A stretch of DNA of 64,000 nt from Fischerella thermalis PCC 7521. GTDB taxonomy: Bacteria; Cyanobacteriota; Cyanobacteriia; Cyanobacteriales; Nostocaceae. The translations under genes and the position numbers were made by a program. Positions within the stretch are counted from its first letter, which is position 1. Every line of letters begins with the position of its first letter. The stretch covers positions 89,820-153,819 of the forward strand of contig NZ_AJLL01000106.1 of assembly GCF_000317225.1 (NCBI RefSeq). Direction: 5' to 3'. The notes under the pieces were generated by a model, which was not told the origin of the DNA, did not search any database, and worked only from the letters and a program-made list of their open reading frames with translations. Below are positions 1 to 8,786 of the stretch, in pieces.

Positions 1-596
1 AGTTCACAGTTATAAGTTCTGCTAACTGTCTGGAAAGGCAAAAGGTAGAAGGAGTAAAAAGGAATTTTAATTGCTTGATTGTCAACTCTGCTCATGGAAG
101 TCTTGCACCAAGATCAACAAGAGCCAGAATTTCTTGTTCATGTTACTGCTAACAAGGGTTTGAAGCCTCAGCCTCCTAGCTGTTGCAACTCTTGCAAGAT
201 GTAAAATTTAACAGTTTAAAAGCCTTATTCTAGTTAGCTAATCGCAACTTAAACTATCACTCCTGCACCCTTAGACCATTTCACCAAATTATTGATACAA
301 ATTCTCTGCCTTGTCTTCGAGTTCGCCAAGTGCATCAGATTTATGGTGAAACGGTATTACACTTCCACACCCATTTTCAAGAGAGAGTGTCAAATTATGT
401 ATACAAGGCACTTGACCATCACTGAGATAATCGCTATAAATTTTAGACCAGTGTCTTACTGTAGAATTAGTTAGATGTTTTGTGATAAATTTAGCATTTT
501 TTTATGTAACAATATAACGAGTTTTTACGTAATTGATGAGTTTTTTTAAACATCGATCGCTAAAATCTATATGAAAAGCATCCAAGAGTCCCTGAA
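1..596. other. Gene-poor leader region before the TPR-CHAT gene
   Basis: This stretch of about 600 bases holds no convincing long gene. It contains a 36-codon ORF (94-204), listed separately, and an open stretch around 267-416 whose translation ends in a run such as YGETVLHFHTHFQERVSN. That run looks protein-like but has no start codon context I can defend and could be a decayed gene. The last 120 bases are AT-rich and probably hold the promoter of the gene starting at 597, although I could not fix a -10 or -35 box with confidence. Confidence 0.5.
94..204 (+). CDS. Possible 36-residue Cys-rich small protein
   Basis: An ATG-initiated ORF of 36 codons ends in PPSCCNSCKM, giving three cysteines in the last seven residues. 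The codons upstream are open only back to a stop at 76-78, so it is not the visible tail of a long gene. No good ribosome-binding site lies directly upstream; a purine-rich stretch (aaggagtaaaaagga) lies about 30 bases away. I recognise no family. It may be a real small metal-binding or disulfide-bearing peptide, a decayed fragment, or chance. Confidence 0.2.
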   Translation: MEVLHQDQQEPEFLVHVTANKGLKPQPPSCCNSCKM

Positions 597-3500
597 ATGC
601 TCAAGTGGCTAGTAGATTGGCTAAAAAGGTTATGGAAGTCCCCCTATGGCAGAAAGCAGACTGCTTATAGCAAGGCTGTAGCGGGGTATCAGGTGGAACA
701 GCAGCTACCAGAACTGACGGACGCAGATCTGGAATTTTTGTTCACCCAACTGCTAGAAGGTGTGTATCAGGCGCGAGGACAGCACTGGGCGATCAAGTAT
801 CTGCAACGGATGGAAAATCGTATCAGTACAGATCGCTGGATAGAGTGGCTGTTAAACTTCGGTGAAAAATTACTATCTTCACCTGCACCCAATAATCACC
901 TGGCAGAAAGGATGGTGCAATTAGGTGAATTGAGGATTGGAACAGTCGGAGACCTGGCCTACGATATTGGTATACGCCTGTTAACACGGAATTTAGGTGG
1001 AGAATATTGGCAAACTGATGTAGAAGATTTGGCAATAGACTTTGAAACCCTAGAGTCGAAACCTAACTCTATTCCTTTACCACAAGCAGAATTACCCGCA
1101 AATCTGCCGAATCAGCATGAGGAAAATACTATACCCACACCTGTATCGGCAACTCCAGGGATAGATTTGATACGCAATCTTGGGGAACTTTTATGGGAGT
1201 ACCAAGAAGATGGTGTAGTAAGCAAAACACTCGATCATTTTGTTCCACCTTTAGATGTGGTAAAAGAGGATACTCCTTGGCAAGAATACGAAGAAGAAAG
1301 TTGGGTCAGAGAAAGTCTTGCAGCTACAGCATTAGAAGAAACTTGGCAAAACTCACCGCCAATTGTAGAAACTTCACTGGATGATCTATTGCTGAGGTTA
1401 GAGCAGAGTACTAATTTAGTACAACAATTAGCTGTGGGGTTGGGAATTCAAACCACCGATACCCATGCGATTATTGAAGCACTGAGCGATGAATCAAATG
1501 GCAATAGTGTCCAAGCAGAGGCATGGTTTTACGAAGGTCTACAACAGGCTAAAATAGGTGATTTGGCAGGAGCGTTGACATATTACAATAAGAGCGTAGA
1601 ATTAAAACCCGATGCTTATGAATATTGGTTTAACCGGGGTTTAACGCTATTTTATTTAGGAAATTTCCCAGAAGCGATCGCCTCTTATGATCGGGCGATT
1701 GGAATTAAACCTGATTTTTATAAAGGCTGGTACAACAGAGGCGCAGCCCTGAGTGAGTTAGGAAATTTTACCGAAGCGATCGCCTCATTTGATGAAGCTT
1801 TAAAATTGAAACACGACTATCACGAAGCTTGGTCTGGACGAGGGCTAGTACAACTAAAGCTAGGACAGTTATCTGAAGCTATTGCTAGTTTTGACGCTTC
1901 ATTACAACTACAACCCCACGATCCAGAAATCTGGTATTTTCGGGGGACTGCTTTAGCAGAAGCCGGGCAAAATCATGATGCGATCGCCTGTTACGCTCAA
2001 GCCCTTGAGTATCATCCCGAGTTTGATTTAGCGTGGTACAAGCGAGGGGTAGCATTATTTAACATCGGCGACTGGGAAGAAGCGATCGCCAATTATCATC
2101 AAGCAATTCAAATCAACCCTGAATGTTACCAAGCTTGGTATGGATTGGCTGGTGTCCAGGAAAAATTAGGTAACATCCAAGAAGCGATCGCCGCCTATGA
2201 TCGATCTACACAAATTCAACCCAACTTCCACGAAGCTTGGATTGATCGAGGCGTCATCTTAGCCAGTTTAGGAAATTGGGAAGAAGCGATAGCCTCATGG
2301 GATAAAGCCATAGCAATTAACCCTAATTTTTATTTAACTTGGTTTAACCGGGGTGTAGCGTTGGACAATTTAGGACGCCGAGAAGAAGCGATCGCCTCTT
2401 ACGACAAAGCCATAGAAATCGAAAGCGACTTTTATCTTGCTTGGTACAATCGGGGTGTAGCGCAATTTTATTTAGGGCAATATGAAGAAGCGATTATCTC
2501 CTATGATGGCAGTTTAAAAATTAAACCAGATTACTGGGAAGCTTGGCTAGGTCGGGGTAGCGCTGCTGGAAACGCAATTATGGTGGAATGGCGATCGCCT
2601 GTATTGAGTAGTATCGCAGCCGATAATCATGCTCTCAACGAACGTGGCTATGAAGGAAAATTGGCCAGTTATCAAGAGGGACTTAAATATCTTAGCCCAA
2701 ACACCCATCCTGAAGGTTGGGGTAGATTACATTTAGCAATTGGTAATGCTCATTATGATCGAGGTAAAAGACATCCTGTACCCCGTCATTATTGGCTAGA
2801 AGCTGTTGCTGCTTATGAAAATGCACTGACTACCCTGACAGATCAAACCTTTCCTCTGTTGCATTTAGAGACTCTACAAAATCTCATTAAAACCTTGGTT
2901 GTTTTAGGAGAAACAAAACTAGCCCACCAATACCAAAAGCGTGCTACCGATTTATTGCAAAGTCTGTTAGAAGAACCGACTCGCAGCAACGAAGATAAAA
3001 AGCAACTGGCTTTGAAATTTGTGGGTTTATGGCAGTTGGCTGTTGATATAGCCATACAATTTGGAGAGTTAGCACAAGGTTGGGAAATTGCCGAATACGG
3101 CAAAAATGCTTGTTTCACTTGGCTATTTTCTGGTTGGCGTGAGCAAATTTTCTCACCCAGTTACAACGAAATTCACCAACTACTTAATCCCAAAACAGCA
3201 ATAATTTACTGGCATATTAGCCCTTGTACATTACGCACTTTTGTTATTAAATACAAATCCCCTGAACCTATACCCATTTTTACACCAATACTTAATTTTG
3301 CCTCAATTGATGAGTTGCCTGTACCGGAAGCAGTTGCACGTTTAAGTGCATTTGAAGATTGGATAGAACAATGGCATCAAAAATATCAAGGATATTCTAG
3401 TCTCGGTGAAGAAGAACAAAGCCGAAGCAAGTATGCTTGGGACTCGGACATTGAACGCAAACTGCTACAACTCAAAAAAATTCTCAATATTTCTGCGATT

Positions 3501-4415
3501 GTGCAAGAACTTGAAGACATTAACCAATTGATTTTGATTCCCCACCGCGATTTGCACAAATTACCTCTTCATGCGCTTTTCTATCTCAACTGTGCGAGTG
3601 AGGAAGAATCCTTAAATGTATCTTCTCATTTCACAATTACCTACCTACCAAGTGTTCAGATGGGTTTATCTTTAAATTCCAAAGCTATAGAAAAAACAGA
3701 TGAAAAGCTGCTGTTATATGTTGAACAAGCTACAGGTTCATCGAAACTCAAACTTGCTAAGGTAGAAGCTGAAGTAATAAGCCAAATATTTACTCATTCT
3801 CAATGCATTCAAGAAGCACGGGCTACTAAAGAGTTTGTCATCAATTCTCTACAAAAAGATTACAACATGTTTCACTTTTTGGGGCAGGTAATTCCTAATT
3901 ATAGCCAGCCGTGTGCCTCAGAATTAGTATTAGCAAATCAAGAGAAAATCACTCTTGCAGAACTTGATATTCATCAACTGGCAAACTACAAACTAGTTAC
4001 CTTGTGCAATATCAAAACTACAACAGCTTGTCCTCAAACTATAACTACTGAATGTAGTGACTTATTAAACTTTCTGCTGAGTCTAAAAATTCCTCATATT
4101 GTTAGTAATCTCTGGACTGTAGAATCACCAGCTAGTACTTTGGTAATGATAGAGTTTTACCAAAGAATCCAACAAAATATATCACCTGCTCTCGCTTTAG
4201 GTGAAGCCATATTATGGCTAAAGGAATTAACTGCTGCAGAACTGAGACAATGGTATGAAGATTTGTTAAAGCAAATGCCTTCAGAGGGATTAAGAATTAA
4301 AACCCATTTAGCATCAGAACTGTATAGAACTAGTCAAATGGCGGCAGATACAAAAGTTTATAGTCATCCCTATTATTGGGCAGGATTCAAAATTACAGGC
4401 AATTTCCATATTTGA
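597..4415 (+). CDS. TPR-repeat protein with C-terminal CHAT (caspase-like) domain
   Basis: A 1272-residue protein. Residues 1-300 are an acidic region I do not recognise. About 307-655 hold ten 34-residue tetratricopeptide repeats with the usual WxxRG, LG and EAIASYD(K/R)AI pattern, expected to bind protein partners. A helical linker follows, and the last 400 residues are a CHAT domain ending in the family-typical HPYYWAGFKITG. CHAT domains are caspase/separase-like peptidases of signalling and death pathways. Here the position of the catalytic His appears changed: MFHFLGQV (residues 1091-1098) has Gln1097 where active members have the His of an HG pair. The Cys region TLCNI keeps Cys1137. 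The protein may therefore be an inactive scaffold, which is inference from motif reading only. It has no signal peptide, so it should be cytoplasmic. It appears to be a single-gene unit. Confidence 0.9.
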   Translation: MLKWLVDWLKRLWKSPYGRKQTAYSKAVAGYQVEQQLPELTDADLEFLFTQLLEGVYQARGQHWAIKYLQRMENRISTDRWIEWLLNFGEKLLSSPAPNNHLAERMVQLGELRIGTVGDLAYDIGIRLLTRNLGGEYWQTDVEDLAIDFETLESKPNSIPLPQAELPANLPNQHEENTIPTPVSATPGIDLIRNLGELLWEYQEDGVVSKTLDHFVPPLDVVKEDTPWQEYEEESWVRESLAATALEETWQNSPPIVETSLDDLLLRLEQSTNLVQQLAVGLGIQTTDTHAIIEALSDESNGNSVQAEAWFYEGLQQAKIGDLAGALTYYNKSVELKPDAYEYWFNRGLTLFYLGNFPEAIASYDRAIGIKPDFYKGWYNRGAALSELGNFTEAIASFDEALKLKHDYHEAWSGRGLVQLKLGQLSEAIASFDASLQLQPHDPEIWYFRGTALAEAGQNHDAIACYAQALEYHPEFDLAWYKRGVALFNIGDWEEAIANYHQAIQINPECYQAWYGLAGVQEKLGNIQEAIAAYDRSTQIQPNFHEAWIDRGVILASLGNWEEAIASWDKAIAINPNFYLTWFNRGVALDNLGRREEAIASYDKAIEIESDFYLAWYNRGVAQFYLGQYEEAIISYDGSLKIKPDYWEAWLGRGSAAGNAIMVEWRSPVLSSIAADNHALNERGYEGKLASYQEGLKYLSPNTHPEGWGRLHLAIGNAHYDRGKRHPVPRHYWLEAVAAYENALTTLTDQTFPLLHLETLQNLIKTLVVLGETKLAHQYQKRATDLLQSLLEEPTRSNEDKKQLALKFVGLWQLAVDIAIQFGELAQGWEIAEYGKNACFTWLFSGWREQIFSPSYNEIHQLLNPKTAIIYWHISPCTLRTFVIKYKSPEPIPIFTPILNFASIDELPVPEAVARLSAFEDWIEQWHQKYQGYSSLGEEEQSRSKYAWDSDIERKLLQLKKILNISAIVQELEDINQLILIPHRDLHKLPLHALFYLNCASEEESLNVSSHFTITYLPSVQMGLSLNSKAIEKTDEKLLLYVEQATGSSKLKLAKVEAEVISQIFTHSQCIQEARATKEFVINSLQKDYNMFHFLGQVIPNYSQPCASELVLANQEKITLAELDIHQLANYKLVTLCNIKTTTACPQTITTECSDLLNFLLSLKIPHIVSNLWTVESPASTLVMIEFYQRIQQNISPALALGEAILWLKELTAAELRQWYEDLLKQMPSEGLRIKTHLASELYRTSQMAADTKVYSHPYYWAGFKITGNFHI

Positions 4416-4446
4416 GATTGGTTAAAGATAAAAATTTTTGGGAAAG

Positions 4447-4513
4447 CGAACACCGATACACACAGATGCACACAGATGAATTATCTGTGTGCATCTGTGT
4501 TCATCTGTGTTCG
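4447..4513. repeat. Dispersed CACCGAT/CACAGAT ladder repeat, inverted
   Basis: A left arm of about 31 bases (beginning CGAACACCGATACACACAGA) and a right arm nearly its reverse complement (ending GTGTTCATCTGTGTTCG) flank a short AATTA spacer. The pair can fold into a long imperfect hairpin just downstream of the CHAT gene. Related copies occur near 8.7, 11.2, 19.2-19.4, 32.3, 43.9 and 47.9 kb. Confidence 0.85.
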
Positions 4514-4626
4514 TCATTCATTGATTTTTTATTGTGGTTTGAATTCCTGATCGACAGTTCAATCATATATTTTGATCAGATGCGATCGCATTTTGACGAC
4601 GTTGATAAAAAAGTCAAAGAAAGTAG

Positions 4627-4657
4627 ATCCCCGACTTCTTAGAGAAGTCGAGGATCT
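4627..4657. terminator. Near-perfect hairpin, possible bidirectional terminator
   Basis: GATCCCCGACTTCT and AGAAGTCGAGGATC form a stem with one mismatch around a two-base TA centre. It lies between the CHAT gene (plus strand) and the convergent small gene ending at 4737. There is no clear T-run, so it may be a mobile palindrome rather than a true terminator. Confidence 0.5.
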
Positions 4658-4736
4658 TATCCCTTAAAATTGCTCTTAAATATTTTTTGAATTGGTATTA
4701 GAAGATTTATGATGCTTCTTAACAGAGGGGTGATCC

Positions 4737-5054
4737 TCAAACCTCACTCTTTCTAGGAAATTTCCGTACCTGGTACTCACAAAACTCTACGATCTCAGAC
4801 TGAAATCCTAATTCTTGATTAAACTTTTGGTCTATAGCATCTACTTCAGCTTGGGGAATGGCTTTCCATTCCTCCCTTGTCGCCCACTGCACTACTAAAA
4901 TAATCTCTCCAGTGTCATTAGGATTAATCCAAACTTCTTTACCGAGGAAACCAGGATAACGAGCAAGTGCTGCTGTCCAAATTTCGGCGTCCTTTTGGAT
5001 GTATTGTTCCCGATGTTCAGGTGGTACTTTCACCCGCAGCAGTTCGATAATCAC
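4737..5054 (-). CDS. TIGR03792-type small conserved protein (dimeric alpha/beta-barrel fold)
   Basis: A 105-residue protein starting MIIELLRVKVPPEHREQYI with a central VWINPNDTGEIILVVQWATR. This pattern fits a small family conserved in cyanobacteria and related to antibiotic-biosynthesis-monooxygenase-like ferredoxin folds (I recall TIGR03792). Length is normal for such a domain and there is no signal peptide. The biochemical role is unknown. It stands alone on the minus strand between two plus-strand genes, with a region rich in short repeats on its upstream side. The family call rests on recall of the pattern, not on a search. Confidence 0.75.
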   Translation of the reverse strand: MIIELLRVKVPPEHREQYIQKDAEIWTAALARYPGFLGKEVWINPNDTGEIILVVQWATREEWKAIPQAEVDAIDQKFNQELGFQSEIVEFCEYQVRKFPRKSEV

Positions 5055-5381
5055 TCCTTTTAATCCCCGTGTAGGTTTGTCACAATAGAGCTATAGTCTA
5101 GATTGAGGGGACACCCCGATTAAATTTTGGGGAATTCGCCCATGTTTTGGTAGCGGGGTTGTCCCGGTAATGGCTAATAGGTAATGGGTAATGGGTAAAA
5201 CTTGTTTGCAATCTTCCCAATTACCAATTACTGGGTGATGTGCTGTTTGAACCATTCACTTTTAAAAGTAAGGCTTTCACATCACCCGACCTTGATAATT
5301 ATCCTTGCGGCATTGGTTTCTGGCTAGATGCAAAAGTAAGGTTATTGTTTCTGGTGAGATAAAAATTAATAGGGATTAGGT
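5055..5381. other. Intergenic region with short tandem repeats
   Basis: This divergent spacer lies between the TIGR03792-type gene and the phasin-like gene. Positions about 5166-5236 hold GGTAATGGGTAATGGGTAA-type heptamers and an opposite-strand AATTACCAATTAC copy, typical of short tandemly repeated repetitive sequences in heterocystous cyanobacteria. Both flanking promoters must lie here, but I could not pinpoint them. Confidence 0.6.
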
Positions 5382-5705
5382 ATGGACAGCAACAACTGGA
5401 TGCAGCAGCTATTAATACTTGGTATTGGTACAACATCCTTGGTAGCAGAGAAAATGAAACAAGTGAGTGATCAGTTAGTCAAAGATGGCAAACTCGATCC
5501 TGAGCAAGCTAAAGCAGTAATGGATGATATGGTAAACCAGTTAAAGTCTGAGCAGGGCAACTGGGAAGCAAATATGCAACGACAAATGCGGAATATGATG
5601 CAAGACTTAGGCGTTGCACGCCAGTCAGAAGTAGATGAATTGCGGGGTAGAATTGACCGATTAGAGCGTCAAGTACGAGATTTAGAAAATAAGCTCTGGC
5701 GCTAA
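5382..5705 (+). CDS. Phasin-family-like helical protein
   Basis: A 107-residue, almost entirely helical protein. The N-terminus is hydrophobic (LLILGIGTTSLVAEKMKQ). A charged stretch with LDPEQAKAVMDDMVNQLK follows, and the C-terminus is a coiled coil (SEVDELRGRIDRLERQVRDL). This architecture matches the short cyanobacterial proteins annotated as phasin or polyhydroxyalkanoate granule-associated, which coat storage granules. No polyhydroxyalkanoate synthase gene is in the window, so the granule role is family inference only. The ATG is preceded by the purine run attaggtATG. It appears to be transcribed alone. Confidence 0.7.
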   Translation: MDSNNWMQQLLILGIGTTSLVAEKMKQVSDQLVKDGKLDPEQAKAVMDDMVNQLKSEQGNWEANMQRQMRNMMQDLGVARQSEVDELRGRIDRLERQVRDLENKLWR

Positions 5706-5840
5706 TAGCTAATGGTTAATTGTGCTATTAACAATTTTGTAATCCAAAATCTAAAATCTAATATTCTATTTAGGGGCGCTTTCTGATTTACACTGAATTT
5801 TATCCTACTAGTTATGCTAAATTTTAAAACCAGCTTAAGT

Positions 5841-5848
5841 AGGGAGGG
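5841..5848 (+). promoter_or_regulatory. Ribosome-binding site supporting a TTG start
   Basis: AGGGAGGG lies six bases before TTG at 5855. It favours the TTG start of the FKBP gene over the internal ATG at 5885, which would remove part of the membrane anchor. Confidence 0.65.
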
Positions 5849-5854
5849 TTAATT

Positions 5855-6379
5855 TTGAAAGCGATTTTACTCAGCGTGGGTTTCATGCTGATTTGTGTTG
5901 TGGTTTTGGTGGTAGCTCAAATTGGCAGTGGTAAGCAAGAGTCTGCGATCGCTGCCCAAGTCACAGACAGTACACCAGCACCCACTACTGTTATTGAAAA
6001 CAATACTCTGATTGCGAGCGCTCCTATGTCTGATGCTAATGTTGTTACCACGCCTTCTGGGTTAAAGTACGTAGATTTAGAAGAGGGGACTGGGGCGACT
6101 CCTGAACCAGGGCAAACGGTTACAGTTCACTACACTGGTACACTCGAAAACGGTAAGAAGTTTGATAGTTCACGCGATCGCAATCAACCATTCAAGTTTA
6201 AGATTGGCCAGGGACAAGTGATCAAAGGTTGGGATGAAGGACTTAGTACTATGAAAGTCGGCGGACGGCGTAAGTTAATCATCCCTTCAGAATTAGGTTA
6301 TGGTGCTCGTGGTGCTGGCGGTGTCATTCCTCCCAACGCCACCCTGATTTTTGATGTGGAGTTGTTAAAAGTTAGTTGA
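5855..6379 (+). CDS. FKBP-type peptidyl-prolyl cis-trans isomerase, membrane-anchored or lumenal
   Basis: A 174-residue protein. Residues about 4-22 form a hydrophobic N-terminal anchor or signal, followed by a low-complexity Ala/Thr/Pro linker. A complete FKBP domain occupies about 75-174, with [38 protein letters not shown] and the closing FDVELLKV motifs. FKBPs speed prolyl isomerisation during folding; with this N-terminus the domain should act in the thylakoid lumen or periplasm. The start is TTG, chosen for the strong upstream site. The gene converges on dnaB, and a long inverted repeat separates them. Confidence 0.92.
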   Translation: MKAILLSVGFMLICVVVLVVAQIGSGKQESAIAAQVTDSTPAPTTVIENNTLIASAPMSDANVVTTPSGLKYVDLEEGTGATPEPGQTVTVHYTGTLENGKKFDSSRDRNQPFKFKIGQGQVIKGWDEGLSTMKVGGRRKLIIPSELGYGARGAGGVIPPNATLIFDVELLKVS

Positions 6380-6455
6380 TAGTTGATCTTTGATGGTTGG
6401 TTGTTGGTTGTTGATTTTTTCAAACAACAAACAACAATCAACTACTAACTATTAA
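6373..6455. terminator. Long imperfect inverted repeat between convergent genes
   Basis: The run TTAGTTGATAGTTGAT...GGTTGTTGGTTGTTGATT is mirrored by CAAACAACAAACAACAATCA and ACTACTAACTATTAAT. It spans the space between FKBP (plus) and dnaB (minus) and overlaps both gene ends slightly. It could stop transcription from both sides. The arms consist of the TTGTTGGTTG-type repeat seen elsewhere in the window. Confidence 0.55.
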
Positions 6456-7810
6456 TAATTTGGTCTAGCTAAATTTTTAAACTTTGTAAATTGCGGATCA
6501 AATAAAAGTTTAATAGTTCCAGTAGGGCCATTTCTATGTTTGGCAATATTAACTTCTGCAATACCTCGATCAGGAGTGTCGGGATTATAGTATTCATCCC
6601 TGTACAACATGATTACTAAATCCGCGTCTTGTTCAATCGAGCCGCTTTCTCTCAAATCAGACATCATGGGACGCTTATTTGTACGTGCTTCCACTCCTCG
6701 ACTCAACTGAGATAAGGCAATTACTGGTACAGATAATTCACGAGCCAAACTTTTAATACTACGAGTAATTCTAGACAATTCTTGTACGCGGTTGTCCCCT
6801 GCTCCTTCCATTAATTGCAAGTAATCTATAATAATTAATCCTAGTTCTGAACCTAATTCGGCTTGCAAACGTCGTGCCTGAGAACGCATTTCTGTAACTG
6901 TAATATTCGGCGTATCATCAATAAAAATTGGCATCTCTGAAAGTAAGCCGATCGCACGACTGAGAGGTTCCCATTGGGCTTGACTGATGCGTCCACTCCG
7001 CAAATAACTAGATTCTATTTCTGCTTCACTAGCTATTAATCGCTGTACCAGTTGTTCTTTAGACATTTCTAAGCTAAAAATCGCAACTGGTAGTTTATAT
7101 AAAGCGGCGACGTTATAACCAAGGTTCAAGCAGAATGCGGTTTTCCCCATTGACGGTCTGCCAGCAACAATGATTAAATCTGAACGCTGAAAACCGCTAG
7201 TCATGGCATCTAAATCATAAAATCCACAGGGAATACCTGGTAAAGCTACACCTTGATGGCGAGTTTCTATTTCTTGAAAAGCATTAACCAGGCTATCAGA
7301 AATGTGGACTAAACCAGACTGAGGACGTTCTTGAGTAACGGCGAAGATTTTTTGTTCTGCTTGATCGAGAATTTGAGGTAATTCGCTTTCCGTTTGATAA
7401 CCCAATTGCACAATTTCATTACCAGCTTTAATTAACTGACGCCGCATATATTTTTCCATTACCAATGAGGCTAAGGCGTCGATATTAATCGCTGAAACTG
7501 TGCGGTCTACAAGCGTTGCTAATTTATTTCTACCCCCAACACGGTTTAGTAAGTCGTTGTCAGCCAACCAACTTGTGAGTGAGAGCAAATCTGTAGGTTT
7601 ACCTTGATTGTGGAGTACAATTGCCGCTTGGTAGATATCTTTATGAGCGCTAATATAAAATGCTTCTGGAACTAGGCGATCGCTTACCCTACCAATCGCT
7701 TCTGGATCGAGCAAAATCCCCCCTAATATCGCTTCTTCCACCTCAATATTTTGCGGAGGTAGACGATCATTGCCTATTCCTTGAAAATTTAGTTCTTCAG
7801 ACATAGACAT
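6452..7810 (-). CDS. dnaB: Replicative DNA helicase DnaB
   Basis: A 452-residue protein of full family length. The N-terminal primase-interacting domain (PPQNIEVEEAILGGILLDPE) occupies about 18-120. The RecA-like helicase domain carries Walker A GRPSMGKT (217-224), the LEMSKEQLVQRL segment, Walker B LIIIDYLQL (Asp329) and SDLRESGSIEQDAD. DnaB is the ring helicase that unwinds DNA at the replication fork. No intein interrupts it, which is notable because many cyanobacterial dnaB genes carry one. It lies 177 bases downstream of rplI on the same strand, a pairing common in cyanobacteria. Confidence 0.97.
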   Translation of the reverse strand: MSMSEELNFQGIGNDRLPPQNIEVEEAILGGILLDPEAIGRVSDRLVPEAFYISAHKDIYQAAIVLHNQGKPTDLLSLTSWLADNDLLNRVGGRNKLATLVDRTVSAINIDALASLVMEKYMRRQLIKAGNEIVQLGYQTESELPQILDQAEQKIFAVTQERPQSGLVHISDSLVNAFQEIETRHQGVALPGIPCGFYDLDAMTSGFQRSDLIIVAGRPSMGKTAFCLNLGYNVAALYKLPVAIFSLEMSKEQLVQRLIASEAEIESSYLRSGRISQAQWEPLSRAIGLLSEMPIFIDDTPNITVTEMRSQARRLQAELGSELGLIIIDYLQLMEGAGDNRVQELSRITRSIKSLARELSVPVIALSQLSRGVEARTNKRPMMSDLRESGSIEQDADLVIMLYRDEYYNPDTPDRGIAEVNIAKHRNGPTGTIKLLFDPQFTKFKNLARPNY

Positions 7811-7887
7811 ATAAAATTTTAGATATTAGATTAATTGTGACTACATTCCCTTATAGTCCAAAATTTCTTTTACATGTTAAATGTACA

Positions 7888-7910
7888 AAGACGTTGCATT
7901 GCAACGTCTT
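7888..7910. terminator. Hairpin between rplI and dnaB
   Basis: AAGACGTTGC and GCAACGTCTT form a perfect 10-bp stem around a three-base loop. Its location between two co-directional genes suggests a terminator or attenuator for rplI, or a mobile palindrome. There is no clear T-run on either side. Confidence 0.5.
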
Positions 7911-7987
7911 CACACCACAAATACATGAGAACAGATGTGTTGTGCAATTATCAGTTATCACTACTCGCTGATAACTGATCACTGATT

Positions 7988-8446
7988 CTAGCTGGCTACA
8001 ACTTCAATGTTGACTTTTGCAGTTACTTCACTGTGGAGCTTAATTTCTGCTTCATAAGTACCCAACCTGCTAATATCAGGTATGGTAATACCACGCCGAT
8101 CTATTTCCAGTCCGGTGGTTTGTTGGATGATATCGGCTACATCTTGACTGGTGACAGTACCAAAAATAGCTTCTTTTTCACCAACTTGTTTAGCAATGCT
8201 GAAGCTACCTGCTTTTTCCAGCGTTGCTTTTTGCTCTTGTGCTTGTTGCTTGAGTTCTAATTGTCGTTGGCGTTCTACTTCTCGACGGCGTTCTACTTGC
8301 TTGAGAATACCAGGAGTGGCAAAGGTTGCCAAACTTTTGGGGAGTAAATAATTGCGAGCATAGCCAGGAGCTACTTCTACTAAGTCGCCGGATTTACCCA
8401 ATTTGCTGACATCCTGAGTTAAAACTAACTGTATACGTTTTGCCAT
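7988..8446 (-). CDS. rplI: 50S ribosomal protein L9
   Basis: A 152-residue protein taken from the ATG that gives [20 protein letters not shown]. An in-frame extension to 8503 would add 19 residues not expected in L9. The N-terminal domain carries the L9 signature [18 protein letters not shown] long connecting helix ([19 protein letters not shown]) and a C-terminal domain ending in KVNIEVVAS follow. L9 binds 23S rRNA at the base of the L1 stalk. The gene precedes dnaB on the same strand. Confidence 0.95.
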   Translation of the reverse strand: MAKRIQLVLTQDVSKLGKSGDLVEVAPGYARNYLLPKSLATFATPGILKQVERRREVERQRQLELKQQAQEQKATLEKAGSFSIAKQVGEKEAIFGTVTSQDVADIIQQTTGLEIDRRGITIPDISRLGTYEAEIKLHSEVTAKVNIEVVAS

Positions 8447-8786
8447 TGTTTTTCTTTTTTCTGTTGTTGCCTTTAAAATCTCAATCTCTTGGGGTTTCAG
8501 CAAGATAGTTCACAATATAGTGTAGCTTTTTCCCCAACAAGCTTTTGCTTATAGCCAATAAGCCTACAGATCCTAGCGAAATGCAGGGTGCGATCGCAAC
8601 CCATAACTGCGAAAAAGTCCAACTCGCTTGCACACGGATGGATTATCGGTGTGAATCGGTGTTTATCGGTGGTCGAGTTTTTTCAGATTGTGGGGAAGCT
8701 GGAAGAATAAGTAATGACGAACACAGATGCACACGGATGCACACGGATGGATACAGATAGAATGACAAATGGCAAATAACAAATAA
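8447..8786. other. Intergenic region with two ladder repeats
   Basis: This stretch of 340 bases lies between gloB and rplI, both on the minus strand. A HIP1 site lies near 8590. Two blocks of the CACCGAT/CACGGAT ladder repeat (8621-8675 and 8717-8760) occupy most of the second half. The rplI promoter should lie in the first 100 bases. An ORF across 8545-8760 only reads through the repeat and is not a gene. Confidence 0.6.
8621..8760. repeat. Dispersed ladder repeat, two blocks with shared spacer
   Basis: CACACGGATGGATTATCGGT starts the first block and ACACAGATGCACACGG the second. The DNA between them (GTCGAGTTTTTTCAGATTGT then GGGGAAGCTGGAAGAAT) is, as reverse complement, clearly related to the leader before the ladders at 19.3 kb and 32.25 kb. 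The repeat family therefore has a conserved leader as well as the ladder itself. Confidence 0.8.

Noticed and set aside
292..474. 60-codon plus-strand ORF in the first gene-poor region
   Set aside because: It has no ribosome-binding site and no recognisable motif. Another frame across the same DNA looks more protein-like, so it is probably chance or decay.
4376..4642. 88-codon ORF overlapping the end of the CHAT gene
   Set aside because: Its translation (repeated YTQMHTDE and CICVHLCSS patterns) is produced by the ladder repeat and it overlaps the real gene end.
8545..8760. 71-codon ORF between gloB and rplI
   Set aside because: It reads through the dispersed ladder repeat. A similar false reading (MDYRCASVFIGV) arises from the copy at 19.3 kb.
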